This document shows, piece by piece, positions 1 through 6,857 of a DNA stretch of 11,765 nucleotides. Positions within the stretch are counted from its first letter, which is position 1, and every line of letters begins with the position of its first letter. Source of the stretch: an uncultured Oscillospiraceae bacterium (GTDB lineage Bacteria; Bacillota; Clostridia; Oscillospirales; Ruminococcaceae); assembly GCA_910584715.1 (NCBI GenBank), contig CAJUAN010000041.1:8921-20685 (forward strand), written 5' to 3'. The notes beneath the pieces were generated by a model. That model saw only the letters and a program-made list of their open reading frames with translations. It was not told the origin of the DNA and made no database searches. A program made the translations under genes and the position numbers.

Positions 1-115
1 TCTATATCGAGCTTGCATGAAAGGCTGAGCCTTTATCCATACTGCCGTCTATAGCGAACCGCTTTACTGTTCTTCCGAGACGGAGGTACTGCTTAGATAT
101 AAAAACGGCACATTT

Positions 116-511
116 TTACTTCTTGCTTACTGCTTCCTCGGGAGCGTCGTGCACCGTAGCGTTCTCGGATATCGCCCAAAGCTTGACGCGTATCTTGGAG
201 CGGTCGCCGCCGGTTTCAATGACTACGGTCTTGGTCTCCTCGCTTATGCGTACCACAATGCCGACGATACCGCCGATAGTAGTTACCTCGTCGCCGATCT
301 GGAGACTTTCGCGGAGCTTTTTGGCTTCCTTTTCTTTTTTGCTTTGGGGACGGATCATAAACAGATAGATGACAAGAGCCACCAGTCCGAAAGAGATCAA
401 ATAGTACAAAAGCTGGCCCGTGGGACTGATACCCGCCGCGTTGGGATCGGCGGCTCCCGCGGACGCCGCGTTCTCGGCGCGCATTAAAAAGCTTACTATA
501 GCTGTATTCAT
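116..511 (-). CDS. yajC: Preprotein translocase subunit YajC
   Basis: A 131-residue single-pass membrane protein that, by family knowledge, associates with SecDF in the Sec translocase. One hydrophobic segment lies at about residues 33-53 and ends in the typical FMIRPQSKKEKE junction. A basic stretch and a small beta-rich cytoplasmic domain with the characteristic GDEVTTIGGIVG motif (about 73-84) follow. An in-frame ATG exists 27 bases further upstream, but the start at 511 is preferred because AGGAGG sits 7 bases before it. The gene has its own promoter just upstream. In many genomes secD follows yajC, but the 115 bases left after the stop contain no credible start of it, so yajC may be transcribed alone here. 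Family identification is confident. Confidence 0.95.
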   Translation of the reverse strand: MNTAIVSFLMRAENAASAGAADPNAAGISPTGQLLYYLISFGLVALVIYLFMIRPQSKKEKEAKKLRESLQIGDEVTTIGGIVGIVVRISEETKTVVIETGGDRSKIRVKLWAISENATVHDAPEEAVSKK

Positions 512-544
512 TAAACATCCTCCTGTAAAAATAGACATAATATT

Positions 545-572
545 ATTATAACACTATTTCGGAGGTTTGCAA
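545..572 (-). promoter_or_regulatory. Housekeeping promoter of yajC
   Basis: The minus strand reads TTGCAA (567-572), a 16-base spacer, then a perfect TATAAT (545-550), 33 bases before the yajC start codon. The -35 box matches TTGACA at four of six positions. It separates yajC from the acetyltransferase gene that ends at 686. No clear terminator was seen between them, so some read-through is possible. Confidence 0.7.
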
Positions 573-685
573 GAGCGTTCACAATTTATTTTCATTTTTA
601 AATGTAAATTTTTGGTGAAGCGTTAAGCGTTAAAATACGCAACATCGGCTCGGCAGAATTACACGCCCCGTGAGCAAACGTCTCT

Positions 686-1453
686 TTACTCTATATCGGA
701 CACATCTATTTCCGACCATACCGGATAGTATCCCGACTTTCGTGCGGTATTCTGGGAGGCAATATTGCCGCTCCATGTACTGTAATATGGCACCGCGCCG
801 TGCATAAAGACCGCCTGGGTCAGCGCGGAAACCAATTCCGAGCCCAGACCCAGACCGCGGTACTCGGGAATAACGTCTATACCTATCTGCCAAAAACGTT
901 CGCTGTCGCTGCTTGCGCCCGCCATGCCCACTATCCGTCTGCCGTTAAAGGCGCACACCGCAAGCACGTCCCGCCTTGTTCCGCAGGGACGGTACAGGAG
1001 CGCGTTGGAAAAGCCCTCAGCCGAATAAAGCTCCGAAACTATTTCAGCTTCCTCGTAAAATTTCAGCCTGAAGCCGCTTTTGGCGGTATACTTGTAGGGC
1101 GTTGCGGGAAGATAAAAAATACTGTTCATTGATATAGCCTTGTTATAGTCCGCAAGCTTCCGGTTTATCAGCCATATCTGCTTTTGGTCGAACAGCCTTG
1201 CGCCGTCGTATTTTTTCGCAAGCTCCGAGGAAAACTCCAGCATTTCGCTTGCGGCTGAAATTACCGCTCCGTGTCCCATAGCGGCAGCCTTGAAAAAGGA
1301 CGGCCCGGATTTGAACCGCCGCTGTCCCGATTCCGTTCTCGCAAGGGTCACCTTGTTTTCGGAGCGCAGAAAATCCTCCGCGGCGCAGCAGTAATCTCTT
1401 GCAAGCTGCTCCGCCGCGGAAGCTGTAAGTTCGTTCTTAAATTGCAGCGGCAT
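686..1453 (-). CDS. GNAT-family N-acetyltransferase
   Basis: A 255-residue protein with a GNAT acetyl-CoA binding fold in its C-terminal part. The motif A region DVIPEYRGLGLGSEL (about 193-207) carries the R-x-x-G-x-G pyrophosphate loop (R199, G202, G204). A later SGN...Q-N-T-A-R-K-S-GY segment (228-242) resembles the motif B/C end of the fold. The first 125 residues are not recognisable, so the substrate cannot be named. An in-frame ATG lies 33 bases upstream, but the start at 1453 is preferred. There the ATG overlaps the TGA of the preceding Nudix gene by one base (TGATG) and a purine-rich AAGGGGGA precedes it, pointing to translational coupling. It is the last gene of the aroQ-Nudix-GNAT operon. 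Confidence 0.85.
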   Translation of the reverse strand: MPLQFKNELTASAAEQLARDYCCAAEDFLRSENKVTLARTESGQRRFKSGPSFFKAAAMGHGAVISAASEMLEFSSELAKKYDGARLFDQKQIWLINRKLADYNKAISMNSIFYLPATPYKYTAKSGFRLKFYEEAEIVSELYSAEGFSNALLYRPCGTRRDVLAVCAFNGRRIVGMAGASSDSERFWQIGIDVIPEYRGLGLGSELVSALTQAVFMHGAVPYYSTWSGNIASQNTARKSGYYPVWSEIDVSDIE

Positions 1454-1977
1454 CAGTCCGTCCCCCTTTCGGCGGACGTTCCGCATTCTGATTCCAAAAG
1501 ATATTTTTCAAGCAAACTCATTCCAATGCTGTCGCGTCGGAGAAGCTCCCGCGTCTTTTCAAGAGGGAACCAGTCCGCCTCGTCCACCTCGGAAGAAAGT
1601 ACAAGCTCTCCCTTTTTTACCTTGCAGACAAAGCCCAGCATAAGATTGTCGCTTTTAGCGTGGTACCAGCTTCCGGCATAGCTGACAGAAAGCGCGTCCA
1701 AACCGATCTCCTCTTTGACTTCACGGACAGCGGTGTTCTCAGGGGTCTCCCCCCGCTTGACATAACCCGCCACATTGACGTAGTTTTCCGAAACGTATCC
1801 CTGCTTGATAAGCGCGATCTCGGAGCAGTCACTGTCAATGCAAAGGCAAATCACGCAAGGGTACGAAAATGGAAAAAAAGGGCGTTTGCAGCTATTGCAG
1901 TAAGGCGTTTCCCCCTCGTCTCCGCAGACCTTGGAGACAAGCTTTTCCCCGCATTGGGGACAATAAGTAAAATCCAT
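1453..1977 (-). CDS. Zinc-ribbon Nudix hydrolase, NudC-like
   Basis: A 174-residue Nudix hydrolase, a family that cleaves nucleoside diphosphates linked to another group. The N-terminus is a four-cysteine zinc ribbon (C6-x2-C9 and C27-x2-C30), as in NADH pyrophosphatase NudC. The Nudix box is perfect at residues 71-93: G-x5-E-x7-REVKEEIGL. After the box, NudC proteins normally carry SQPWPFPxS before LMLxF. Here the equivalent region is SWYHAKSDNLMLGF, so the NAD-specificity motif is not conserved although the following LML-F is. The protein also lacks the long N-terminal domain of E. coli NudC. A longer in-frame ORF reaches 2037, but ATG 1977 follows GGAGGAAACA and starts right at the zinc ribbon. 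It is second in the operon, 25 bases after aroQ. Substrate unknown. Confidence 0.88.
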   Translation of the reverse strand: MDFTYCPQCGEKLVSKVCGDEGETPYCNSCKRPFFPFSYPCVICLCIDSDCSEIALIKQGYVSENYVNVAGYVKRGETPENTAVREVKEEIGLDALSVSYAGSWYHAKSDNLMLGFVCKVKKGELVLSSEVDEADWFPLEKTRELLRRDSIGMSLLEKYLLESECGTSAERGTD

Positions 1978-2002
1978 TGTTTCCTCCGATAGAGCTATAC
2001 AG

Positions 2003-2440
2003 CTACATAAGCTTGTATGCAAGAGCGTTAAGGGCAAGCAGGTAGCTGTCCGCGCCGAAGCCGAAAAGAGTACCCCTGCATACGGGTGAGATCACCGACG
2101 TATTGCGGAATTCCTCCCGTCCGTGGATATTGGAGAGGTGCACCTCGATAACGGGTATCTTAACGGCGGCGATAGCATCGCGTATGGCATAGCTGTAGTG
2201 GGTGTAAGCTCCCGCGTTGATGATTATTCCGCACTTGTCGCGGCGGGCGGCGTGTATTCGGTCGATTATCTCGCCCTCGTGATTGCTCTGGAATATCTCG
2301 CAGCCGTCGAAGCCAAGCTCCGCGGCTTTTTTCTCGATGTCCGCGCAGACGTCGGCGTAGCTGTCGGTGCCGTAGATGCCCGGCTCACGCTCGCCTAAAA
2401 GGTTAAGGTTGGGGCCGTTGATGATAAGTACGTTTTTCAT
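2003..2440 (-). CDS. aroQ: Type II 3-dehydroquinate dehydratase
   Basis: Catalyses reversible dehydration of 3-dehydroquinate to 3-dehydroshikimate, step three of the shikimate pathway, as a cytosolic enzyme (a dodecamer in studied members). The 145-residue length is normal for the family. The N-terminal NGPNLNLLG motif (8-16) and the lid residues R18 and Y23 are present, with Y23 the catalytic tyrosine of the family. The active-site residues N75, H81, H101 (in EVHLSNIH) and R112 are also present. The start at 2440 is preceded by GAGGAG. It heads an operon driven by the promoter at 2483-2511, with the Nudix and acetyltransferase genes behind it. No other shikimate gene is in the window. Confidence 0.97.
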   Translation of the reverse strand: MKNVLIINGPNLNLLGEREPGIYGTDSYADVCADIEKKAAELGFDGCEIFQSNHEGEIIDRIHAARRDKCGIIINAGAYTHYSYAIRDAIAAVKIPVIEVHLSNIHGREEFRNTSVISPVCRGTLFGFGADSYLLALNALAYKLM

Positions 2441-2482
2441 ATTATTCTCCTCTCGGGATAATTGTATGTTATGATACTTACT

Positions 2483-2511
2483 ATTTTAATACTAAAATCC
2501 CGATTTGTCAA
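2483..2511 (-). promoter_or_regulatory. Strong promoter of the aroQ operon
   Basis: On the minus strand, a perfect TTGACA (2506-2511), a 17-base spacer and TAAAAT (2483-2488, five of six matches), 42 bases before the aroQ start. The -35 box lies only 22 bases after the stop codon of the upstream lipoprotein gene, and no terminator was recognised between them. Confidence 0.8.
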
Positions 2512-2533
2512 ATACCGCTGAAAAATTTTCCGG

Positions 2534-3271
2534 TCATTCCCCGTCGGACGCTTCGCTTTCCGGCACGATTGAAACAGCGTCTACCCGCGGAGGATCGCCG
2601 TAAATATCGCCGTTGCCGTATATTCTTACTCTTTCACCCGTTTCAAATTTATCATAAAAGCCCGCGTTATTGCATTTTACATTCCCGAGACCGCCGTCCA
2701 ATTCTACCATGTAAAAATCAATATCGCCGTCGCTGTCTGTCAGTATATCCTTTACCTCTCCGCAATAATCCTTTGGGTCGCAGGGAAAGCTGTCTATCAC
2801 CTCAAATCCGTTCTCGCCGCACTTCACCACAATGTACTCATTTTTCTCCCCGCTTTCGAGAGCCGAATCCTCTGCGTACTCAATATAATATTCCGTACCC
2901 ACAGGGACAACAAGCATTTCCTTTTCAATACCGAACTGCTCCGCAAGCGGACTTTCGTAGTATTTGTCCGCCACGGAATAGGACTGACCTATGCTCGTGT
3001 CCCGAAGCTCCAGCGACACAACATTTTCGCTTTCGGACAGCTTTTGCAGATACACCTTTACCGCAGACTCGGGGTCTGCTGCAAGCGGAGAGGTCAAGCC
3101 GTCCTCCCCCGAAACAGTTACCGAAGCTTCTTCCGCGGCAGTCTCCGTTTCGGAAACTGCCGTTACGGATTCCGGCTGCGTTTCCGTTTGCTCCGCAGCT
3201 TGTTCCGAACAGGCGGAAAAGCACACTGCCGCCGCAAGGACTGTCCCAAATAAAAGCTTTTTGTTTAACAT
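2534..3271 (-). CDS. Putative lipoprotein of unknown function (245 aa)
   Basis: The N-terminus has two lysines (K4, K5), a hydrophobic core and a lipobox-like F-S-A-C with the lipidated cysteine predicted at residue 21, so the product is probably anchored outside the membrane. An acidic, Ser/Thr/Glu/Ala-rich linker runs to about residue 65. The mature domain is acidic and probably beta-rich, with a segment GEVKDILTDSDGDIDFYMVE (residues 170-189) and a late FETGERVRIYGNGDIYG stretch that resembles a small OB-like barrel. I recognise no named family. The start follows GGAGG with 7-base spacing. It lies 18 bases after the stop of the preceding lipoprotein and is probably co-transcribed with it. 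Signal-peptide DNA is almost identical between the two genes, while the mature domains do not look alike. Confidence 0.85.
   Translation of the reverse strand: MLNKKLLFGTVLAAAVCFSACSEQAAEQTETQPESVTAVSETETAAEEASVTVSGEDGLTSPLAADPESAVKVYLQKLSESENVVSLELRDTSIGQSYSVADKYYESPLAEQFGIEKEMLVVPVGTEYYIEYAEDSALESGEKNEYIVVKCGENGFEVIDSFPCDPKDYCGEVKDILTDSDGDIDFYMVELDGGLGNVKCNNAGFYDKFETGERVRIYGNGDIYGDPPRVDAVSIVPESEASDGE
3205..3238. repeat. 34-bp signal-peptide repeat, copy 1
   Basis: These 34 bases match 4357-4390 at 33 of 34 positions. They encode the end of the lipoprotein signal peptide and the lipobox of the gene at 2534-3271. The flanks diverge quickly, so this is a short conserved patch and not a whole-gene duplicate. 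Confidence 0.85.
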
Positions 3272-3289
3272 ACTAATACCTCCGTTAAT

Positions 3290-4432
3290 TTAATTCCAAA
3301 TGGTGAATTTATCAACTCGCCAGCCGTTTTCGGTGTTTACCATACGGTAGTCCTTCTCCTCAAACCATATCTCGTAGGGGTTATCGCTGTGACAATGCGT
3401 AACGACAGCCTTGAACGTTATCTGCCCGTCGTCCGAGGAAACCGGGAGAAAGCAGTGTCCGTAATAGGAAATGTCTGAGCCCCGCCCGCCAAGAGATTCC
3501 CGGAGACCGCCGTTTTCGTCAATGTACCTGGATCGGGCAAGATCCCAAGCATAACCCTCGGTGAAAACGTCGGTAAACATTTCTATGAACTCATCGGAGG
3601 TATGCTTTTCTGCATATTCTGCGGAAAGGCAGCTGTCGCACCAAAAAAATTCACTCATACGCACATGGGCTTTTGCAAAGACCGTCTGCTGTTCCTCGGT
3701 CAGAAAAGCCGGAGCGATACCTATTTGTTCATTACTGTACCAGAGCAAGGGCACCGTTTCCTCATACAGCTCGCTGTTGTCAATGAAAAACTCCCTGCCG
3801 TATCCCTCGAGACCCACGTTTACAACAGAGTTATAGATACCCGACCCGCAGGCGGAATAGTCAAAATCCTCCGACCTGAGCAGATAGTCCGTCTTGTGCC
3901 CCGGCTGCACGGTAAAGTCAATATCAAGGACGTTTGAACCGTCCGCAAAGCTCACGGGCGCGTCGTCCGATTCGCTGATTATCTGTATGCTGTCTACAGT
4001 CACGGGCTCGTCGGTGTAGTTTGAAAATACAAACACAAGCTCCTTGCGGTACCTCCACTCGTCGCCGTAATGCCAGCCGCGCTTAACCTCGGTATCGCGG
4101 CATTCCCAGTCGGACAGGTTCCAGTCGTCGTATTCGTCATACTGCTCTATTATAGGCTGGATAAAGTACACAAGCCCCGTTTCGAGATTTACCGTATTGT
4201 AACCCTCCGCTTCGGTAACGTCCTCGGCGCTCACGGCGGGAGGCTCCGGCTCGGATATGGGCTTTACCGCCGACACGTTCTCTATTTCCGCGGAGGTGGC
4301 TTCCTCTGCCGCCGCAGCGGTTTCCGCGCTTGTTTCCGTTACCTCGGTACTTCCGTCCGAACAGGCGGAAAAGCACACCGCCGCCGCAAGCGCCGCGCCT
4401 ATAAAGAATTTTTTACCATTAATTTTGAACAT
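3290..4432 (-). CDS. Putative lipoprotein of unknown function (380 aa)
   Basis: A predicted lipoprotein with a lysine-containing n-region, the hydrophobic run IGAALAAAVCFSAC and the lipidated cysteine at residue 24. A Ser/Thr/Ala/Glu-rich tether extends to about residue 80. The body is rich in acidic and aromatic residues. A middle segment (ELVFVFSNYTDEPVTVDSIQ) looks like a beta-sandwich strand pattern. The C-terminus ends in NTENGWRVDKFTIWN, a pattern common at the end of small secreted NTF2-like or IseA-like domains, but this resemblance is tentative. The start at 4432 is preferred over an ATG 18 bases upstream because that ATG overlaps the GGGGAG ribosome binding site. A promoter candidate lies at 4464-4492. 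First gene of a two-lipoprotein unit. Confidence 0.85.
   Translation of the reverse strand: MFKINGKKFFIGAALAAAVCFSACSDGSTEVTETSAETAAAAEEATSAEIENVSAVKPISEPEPPAVSAEDVTEAEGYNTVNLETGLVYFIQPIIEQYDEYDDWNLSDWECRDTEVKRGWHYGDEWRYRKELVFVFSNYTDEPVTVDSIQIISESDDAPVSFADGSNVLDIDFTVQPGHKTDYLLRSEDFDYSACGSGIYNSVVNVGLEGYGREFFIDNSELYEETVPLLWYSNEQIGIAPAFLTEEQQTVFAKAHVRMSEFFWCDSCLSAEYAEKHTSDEFIEMFTDVFTEGYAWDLARSRYIDENGGLRESLGGRGSDISYYGHCFLPVSSDDGQITFKAVVTHCHSDNPYEIWFEEKDYRMVNTENGWRVDKFTIWN
4357..4390. repeat. 34-bp signal-peptide repeat, copy 2
   Basis: Second copy of the near-identical patch (partner 3205-3238), encoding the AAAVCFSACS region of the 380-residue lipoprotein. Both copies sit at the same place in the reading frame, which fits tandem duplication of the secretion signal or gene conversion between neighbours. 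Confidence 0.85.
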
Positions 4433-4463
4433 AAAAAAGCATCTCCCCATGTCGTTTGGTTAA

Positions 4464-4492
4464 AGTATACACCTGCGGCAGGGGAAATGCAA
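4464..4492 (-). promoter_or_regulatory. Candidate promoter of the two-lipoprotein unit
   Basis: On the minus strand, TTGCAT (4487-4492), a 17-base spacer and TATACT (4464-4469), 31 bases before the start at 4432. The -35 box is poor (three of six) and the -10 box good (five of six). The spacer contains an 11-base dyad, CCTGCCGCAGG, which could be an operator or chance. Confidence 0.45.
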
Positions 4493-4579
4493 TTACATTT
4501 CGGTTCCATTTGGTTTCACATTGGAAACAATTATAAAATTTTGTTTGCGTTCGTAATTTTGGCTGCCTTTTCAATACCG

Positions 4580-4960
4580 TCACATCCGTTTGAGACTTGC
4601 TTCCGCTTTAAAATCCCCTTCGAAATCGGCGTACTCCGCCGCGAGAGTGTAAACGTCGTCAAGCTCTATGTCCACAAAACCGCGGTACGCTTTTGCCGTA
4701 CCGAAATTTTCAATAACACCGCCTTTGGAATTGTACAGTGCAAACATTACTGTACCGCTTTTAACGTTGGTATTCAGAGAAACTCTTATTCTATCTCCCC
4801 TGCCGCACTTAAAGGAAACCTCCGAGACAGCGGTTTTCGGCTCGCCTGCAGGGACGTTCACACTAATATTTCCCAGGGGCTTGTTTTTGATAAGAATAAC
4901 CGTTGTCATGGCTGCCCCAAGCAATATGGCAGAGGATATTAAAATGATTTTCTTTTTCAT
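4580..4960 (-). CDS. Small membrane-anchored exported protein (126 aa)
   Basis: Starts MKKK, followed by one hydrophobic segment at about residues 5-24 that should act as an uncleaved anchor or signal peptide. No lipobox cysteine was seen. The remaining ~100 residues alternate in a beta-strand pattern, and no family was recognised. A much longer in-frame ORF reaches 5200 but runs over the protease gene and is rich in arginine, as expected for a shadow frame. The start at 4960 is preferred for its signal sequence and its AAAGGAG site. Its ATG overlaps the TGA of the CPBP gene (ATGA), so translation is probably coupled and the two products may act together. That partnership is an inference from gene order. 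Confidence 0.8.
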   Translation of the reverse strand: MKKKIILISSAILLGAAMTTVILIKNKPLGNISVNVPAGEPKTAVSEVSFKCGRGDRIRVSLNTNVKSGTVMFALYNSKGGVIENFGTAKAYRGFVDIELDDVYTLAAEYADFEGDFKAEASLKRM

Positions 4961-5835
4961 GCTTTTTCGCTCCTTTCGGACTTTTTCTTTAACAAAATCA
5001 CCGCCAAGGCTATAAAAATAAGGTACGCCCCGATAGAAACAACGCTCGCCTCCGCGCCGAATTCGCCGCCTGTTATAAGCGGGGATTTTGTTTCCAGCAC
5101 ATAGTTGAAAATGCAGTTTTCCATAGCCTCTTCGCCGACGTTGAGTATTCCGCTCGCCATAAAAATATTCCATACGCTGTGCATAAGAGCCGCCGGCCAA
5201 ATGCTTCCGCTTTCATAGGTCACAAGTGAAAAGAGTACCCCTACAACGCTTCCGGCCAGCAAAAGCTGTAAAAAGCTTGTGACGGACAGTCCGCCGTTCA
5301 GAACGTGAGCGACGGCAAACAGTACCGATGGAACAACTACTGCTACCCCTTTGCCCCATCGCATTTCAAGAGCTTTCATTATCACTCCGCGGAACACCGC
5401 TTCCTCCACTGTGCCCACGGCAAGTCCCACCAGAAACACCGATTGGGTAACGAGGGCGGCGGTCTGCATACCGTCCAACGCGGGATTTTCCCAATGCCCC
5501 GCAAACATAAGAAGTCCTCCGACAACTATGGACGGCATTATAAATGCCGCCGCAGCCCAGACCGGTTTTATTTTGTAACTCGTGATGCGGCAGTCCGCAA
5601 GCTTAACTCCCAGAAACGCGCCGCAAAGCAGCTTCAGCGCAGGCAGGGCGAACAGCGGATACAAAATTGCCGAAATCACGTTTCCCGCGGCCTGGGGAAG
5701 TCCCATTACAACGGGTAAGCTGCCGAGCAGAAACGCCGCAAGCTGTGTAATTATTAATAAAACTATTGCAAGTACGGCGCAGACCGCGGCTCTCCATGCA
5801 GCCACCGTCGGGGCAGTTTTTTCGGTATTGTTCAT
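4957..5835 (-). CDS. CPBP-family intramembrane metalloprotease
   Basis: A 292-residue polytopic membrane protein of the CPBP (CAAX protease and bacteriocin-processing) family, also called Abi. The family signature is complete: EEAVFR (E144, E145, R149), a second motif F-x3-H (F173, H177) and a third histidine at 219 in HSVWN. These are the proposed metal and catalytic residues of the glutamic/metallo-type intramembrane proteases. About seven or eight hydrophobic segments are visible, with a lysine-rich C-terminal tail. Family members process prenylated proteins or peptides, or give bacteriocin self-immunity. Which applies here cannot be told. The start at 5835 follows TAGGAGA; an upstream in-frame ATG at 5898 would overlap the promoter. 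The gene is driven by a perfect consensus promoter and is coupled to the small protein gene downstream. Confidence 0.92.
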   Translation of the reverse strand: MNNTEKTAPTVAAWRAAVCAVLAIVLLIITQLAAFLLGSLPVVMGLPQAAGNVISAILYPLFALPALKLLCGAFLGVKLADCRITSYKIKPVWAAAAFIMPSIVVGGLLMFAGHWENPALDGMQTAALVTQSVFLVGLAVGTVEEAVFRGVIMKALEMRWGKGVAVVVPSVLFAVAHVLNGGLSVTSFLQLLLAGSVVGVLFSLVTYESGSIWPAALMHSVWNIFMASGILNVGEEAMENCIFNYVLETKSPLITGGEFGAEASVVSIGAYLIFIALAVILLKKKSERSEKA

Positions 5836-5865
5836 AGAATCATCTCCTATTATTAATTTAATAAT

Positions 5866-5894
5866 ATTATACGATGTATAGCATAGCTTGTCAA
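5866..5894 (-). promoter_or_regulatory. Perfect consensus promoter of the CPBP unit
   Basis: On the minus strand, TTGACA (5889-5894), a 17-base spacer, then TATAAT (5866-5871): both hexamers match the housekeeping consensus fully at optimal spacing. The -10 box ends 30 bases before the start codon at 5835. Confidence 0.88.
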
Positions 5895-5910
5895 GCAATT
5901 ACTGTTTGCA

Positions 5911-5949
5911 AAATAAAAAACGCCCCGCAACTTTTGGTTGCAAAGCGTT
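5911..5949 (-). terminator. Rho-independent terminator after the endonuclease IV-like gene
   Basis: The minus strand forms AACGC-TTT-GCAAC, loop CAAAA, GTTGC-GGG-GCGTT (5919-5949). This is a 13-bp stem with three central G-T (G-U in RNA) pairs, followed by TTTTATTTT. It starts 14 bases after the stop codon at 5964 and insulates that gene from the CPBP promoter. Confidence 0.88.
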
Positions 5950-5963
5950 TATCCATAGCGCAG

Positions 5964-6824
5964 CTACAGTGCAAGCCCCTCATAGTAAAGCTTCATGGTA
6001 CGGGCGTCCTCGGTCTGGGTGCCTGCGCTCTCGCAAACAAAGGTGGGGGACAGATTTCTCTCGTACACAAGCTCCATAAGCGGCTCAAAATCGGGACCGT
6101 AGCCCTCGTTCGCCTCAAAGGTAAGGTGCCGCTTTTCGCCGCCCTTGTCGGTGTACTCTATCTTTGAAAAATGTGAATGGAAAACCTCCGCCCGCTCTTT
6201 GCCGAGCCTGTTTTCGATAGTGTCAAGAATTTCCGCAAACTCGGCTTTGCCCTTTATCGCGCCGAAGGTACGGGCGTTAAGATGCCCGAAATCAATGCAG
6301 GGAATAAAGCTTTCGTCGACGCGGCATATCTCCATGACCTCGTTAAGGTCGCCCAACTGGTTTATCTTTCCCATGGTTTCGGGACAGCAGCGAATATTTT
6401 CAAGTCCGTTTGCGATGAGAGCCTCCCGGGCTTTTTTCATGGTAGCCTTTGCAAGCTCCAGGGCTTCCTCACGGGTCATTTTGGAGCAGGAGCCGCTGTG
6501 TATGACTATCCTGTCACCGCCCATGGCCTTTACTGCCTGAGCCGACTGCAAAATATAGTTTATGGAGTTGTCCCGCTTTTCCTCCTCAATGCTTGACAGG
6601 GAGATAAAGTAGGGCGCGTGTATGGAAACGGTTATGCCCTTTTCCGCCAGAGCCTTTCCTATTTCCGCGGCGGCAGGCTCGCTTACCCGCACGCCCTGTC
6701 CGCACTGGTATTCAAAGTGGTCGAGACCGAATTTTTCAAGGTATTCCCCAAGCTGAACGGACTTTTTGTAGCCCATGGCTTTAAAGCTTTCCGCGGCTCC
6801 CGCGGGGCCGAATTTTGCGCTCAT
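5964..6824 (-). CDS. Endonuclease IV-like TIM-barrel protein (AP endonuclease family 2)
   Basis: A 286-residue TIM-barrel protein of the AP endonuclease family 2 / xylose isomerase-like group. Metal-site residues fall close to the E. coli Nfo numbering: H69 (SIHAPY), H109 (VIHSGS), E149 (CPETMG), D178 and H181 (CIDFGH), H216 (FHSHFSK), H233 (KRHLTF) and E265 (CESAG). The ligand equivalent to Nfo D229 is not clear, as the sequence there reads GGEKRH. Length matches deoxyribonuclease IV (about 280). The role could be abasic-site repair, or sugar isomerisation as many such proteins are labelled. The near-complete ligand set favours a DNA-repair-type enzyme, but this is an inference. Start 6824 has AAAGGA upstream. 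It is a single-gene unit with its own promoter and terminator. Confidence 0.82.
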   Translation of the reverse strand: MSAKFGPAGAAESFKAMGYKKSVQLGEYLEKFGLDHFEYQCGQGVRVSEPAAAEIGKALAEKGITVSIHAPYFISLSSIEEEKRDNSINYILQSAQAVKAMGGDRIVIHSGSCSKMTREEALELAKATMKKAREALIANGLENIRCCPETMGKINQLGDLNEVMEICRVDESFIPCIDFGHLNARTFGAIKGKAEFAEILDTIENRLGKERAEVFHSHFSKIEYTDKGGEKRHLTFEANEGYGPDFEPLMELVYERNLSPTFVCESAGTQTEDARTMKLYYEGLAL

Positions 6825-6857
6825 TTTCAGTATCCTTTCCGTTTTGGTATCGGATTA

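Noticed and set aside
20..34. Perfect 6-bp hairpin AAAGGC-TGA-GCCTTT
   Set aside because: It is too short and lacks a T-run on either strand, and no gene boundary is visible near it apart from yajC ending 80 bases away.
620..680. Possible terminator after the acetyltransferase gene
   Set aside because: Only a 4-bp stem around GCGT/ACGC and a short direct repeat were found, with no convincing stem and T-run pair.
2569..3276. 235-codon plus-strand ORF opposite the lipoprotein gene
   Set aside because: It is a Pro/Arg-rich shadow translation of the Ser/Glu-rich minus-strand gene, with no start signals.
4070..4942. 290-codon plus-strand ORF
   Set aside because: It lies antisense to the 380-residue lipoprotein and the small membrane protein, both with start signals and signal peptides. 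It has no ribosome binding site and no recognisable domain.
4961..5200. Upstream extension of the small membrane protein
   Set aside because: The extra 80 residues are Arg-rich shadow translation of the CPBP gene, while the MKKK start at 4960 begins a proper signal sequence.
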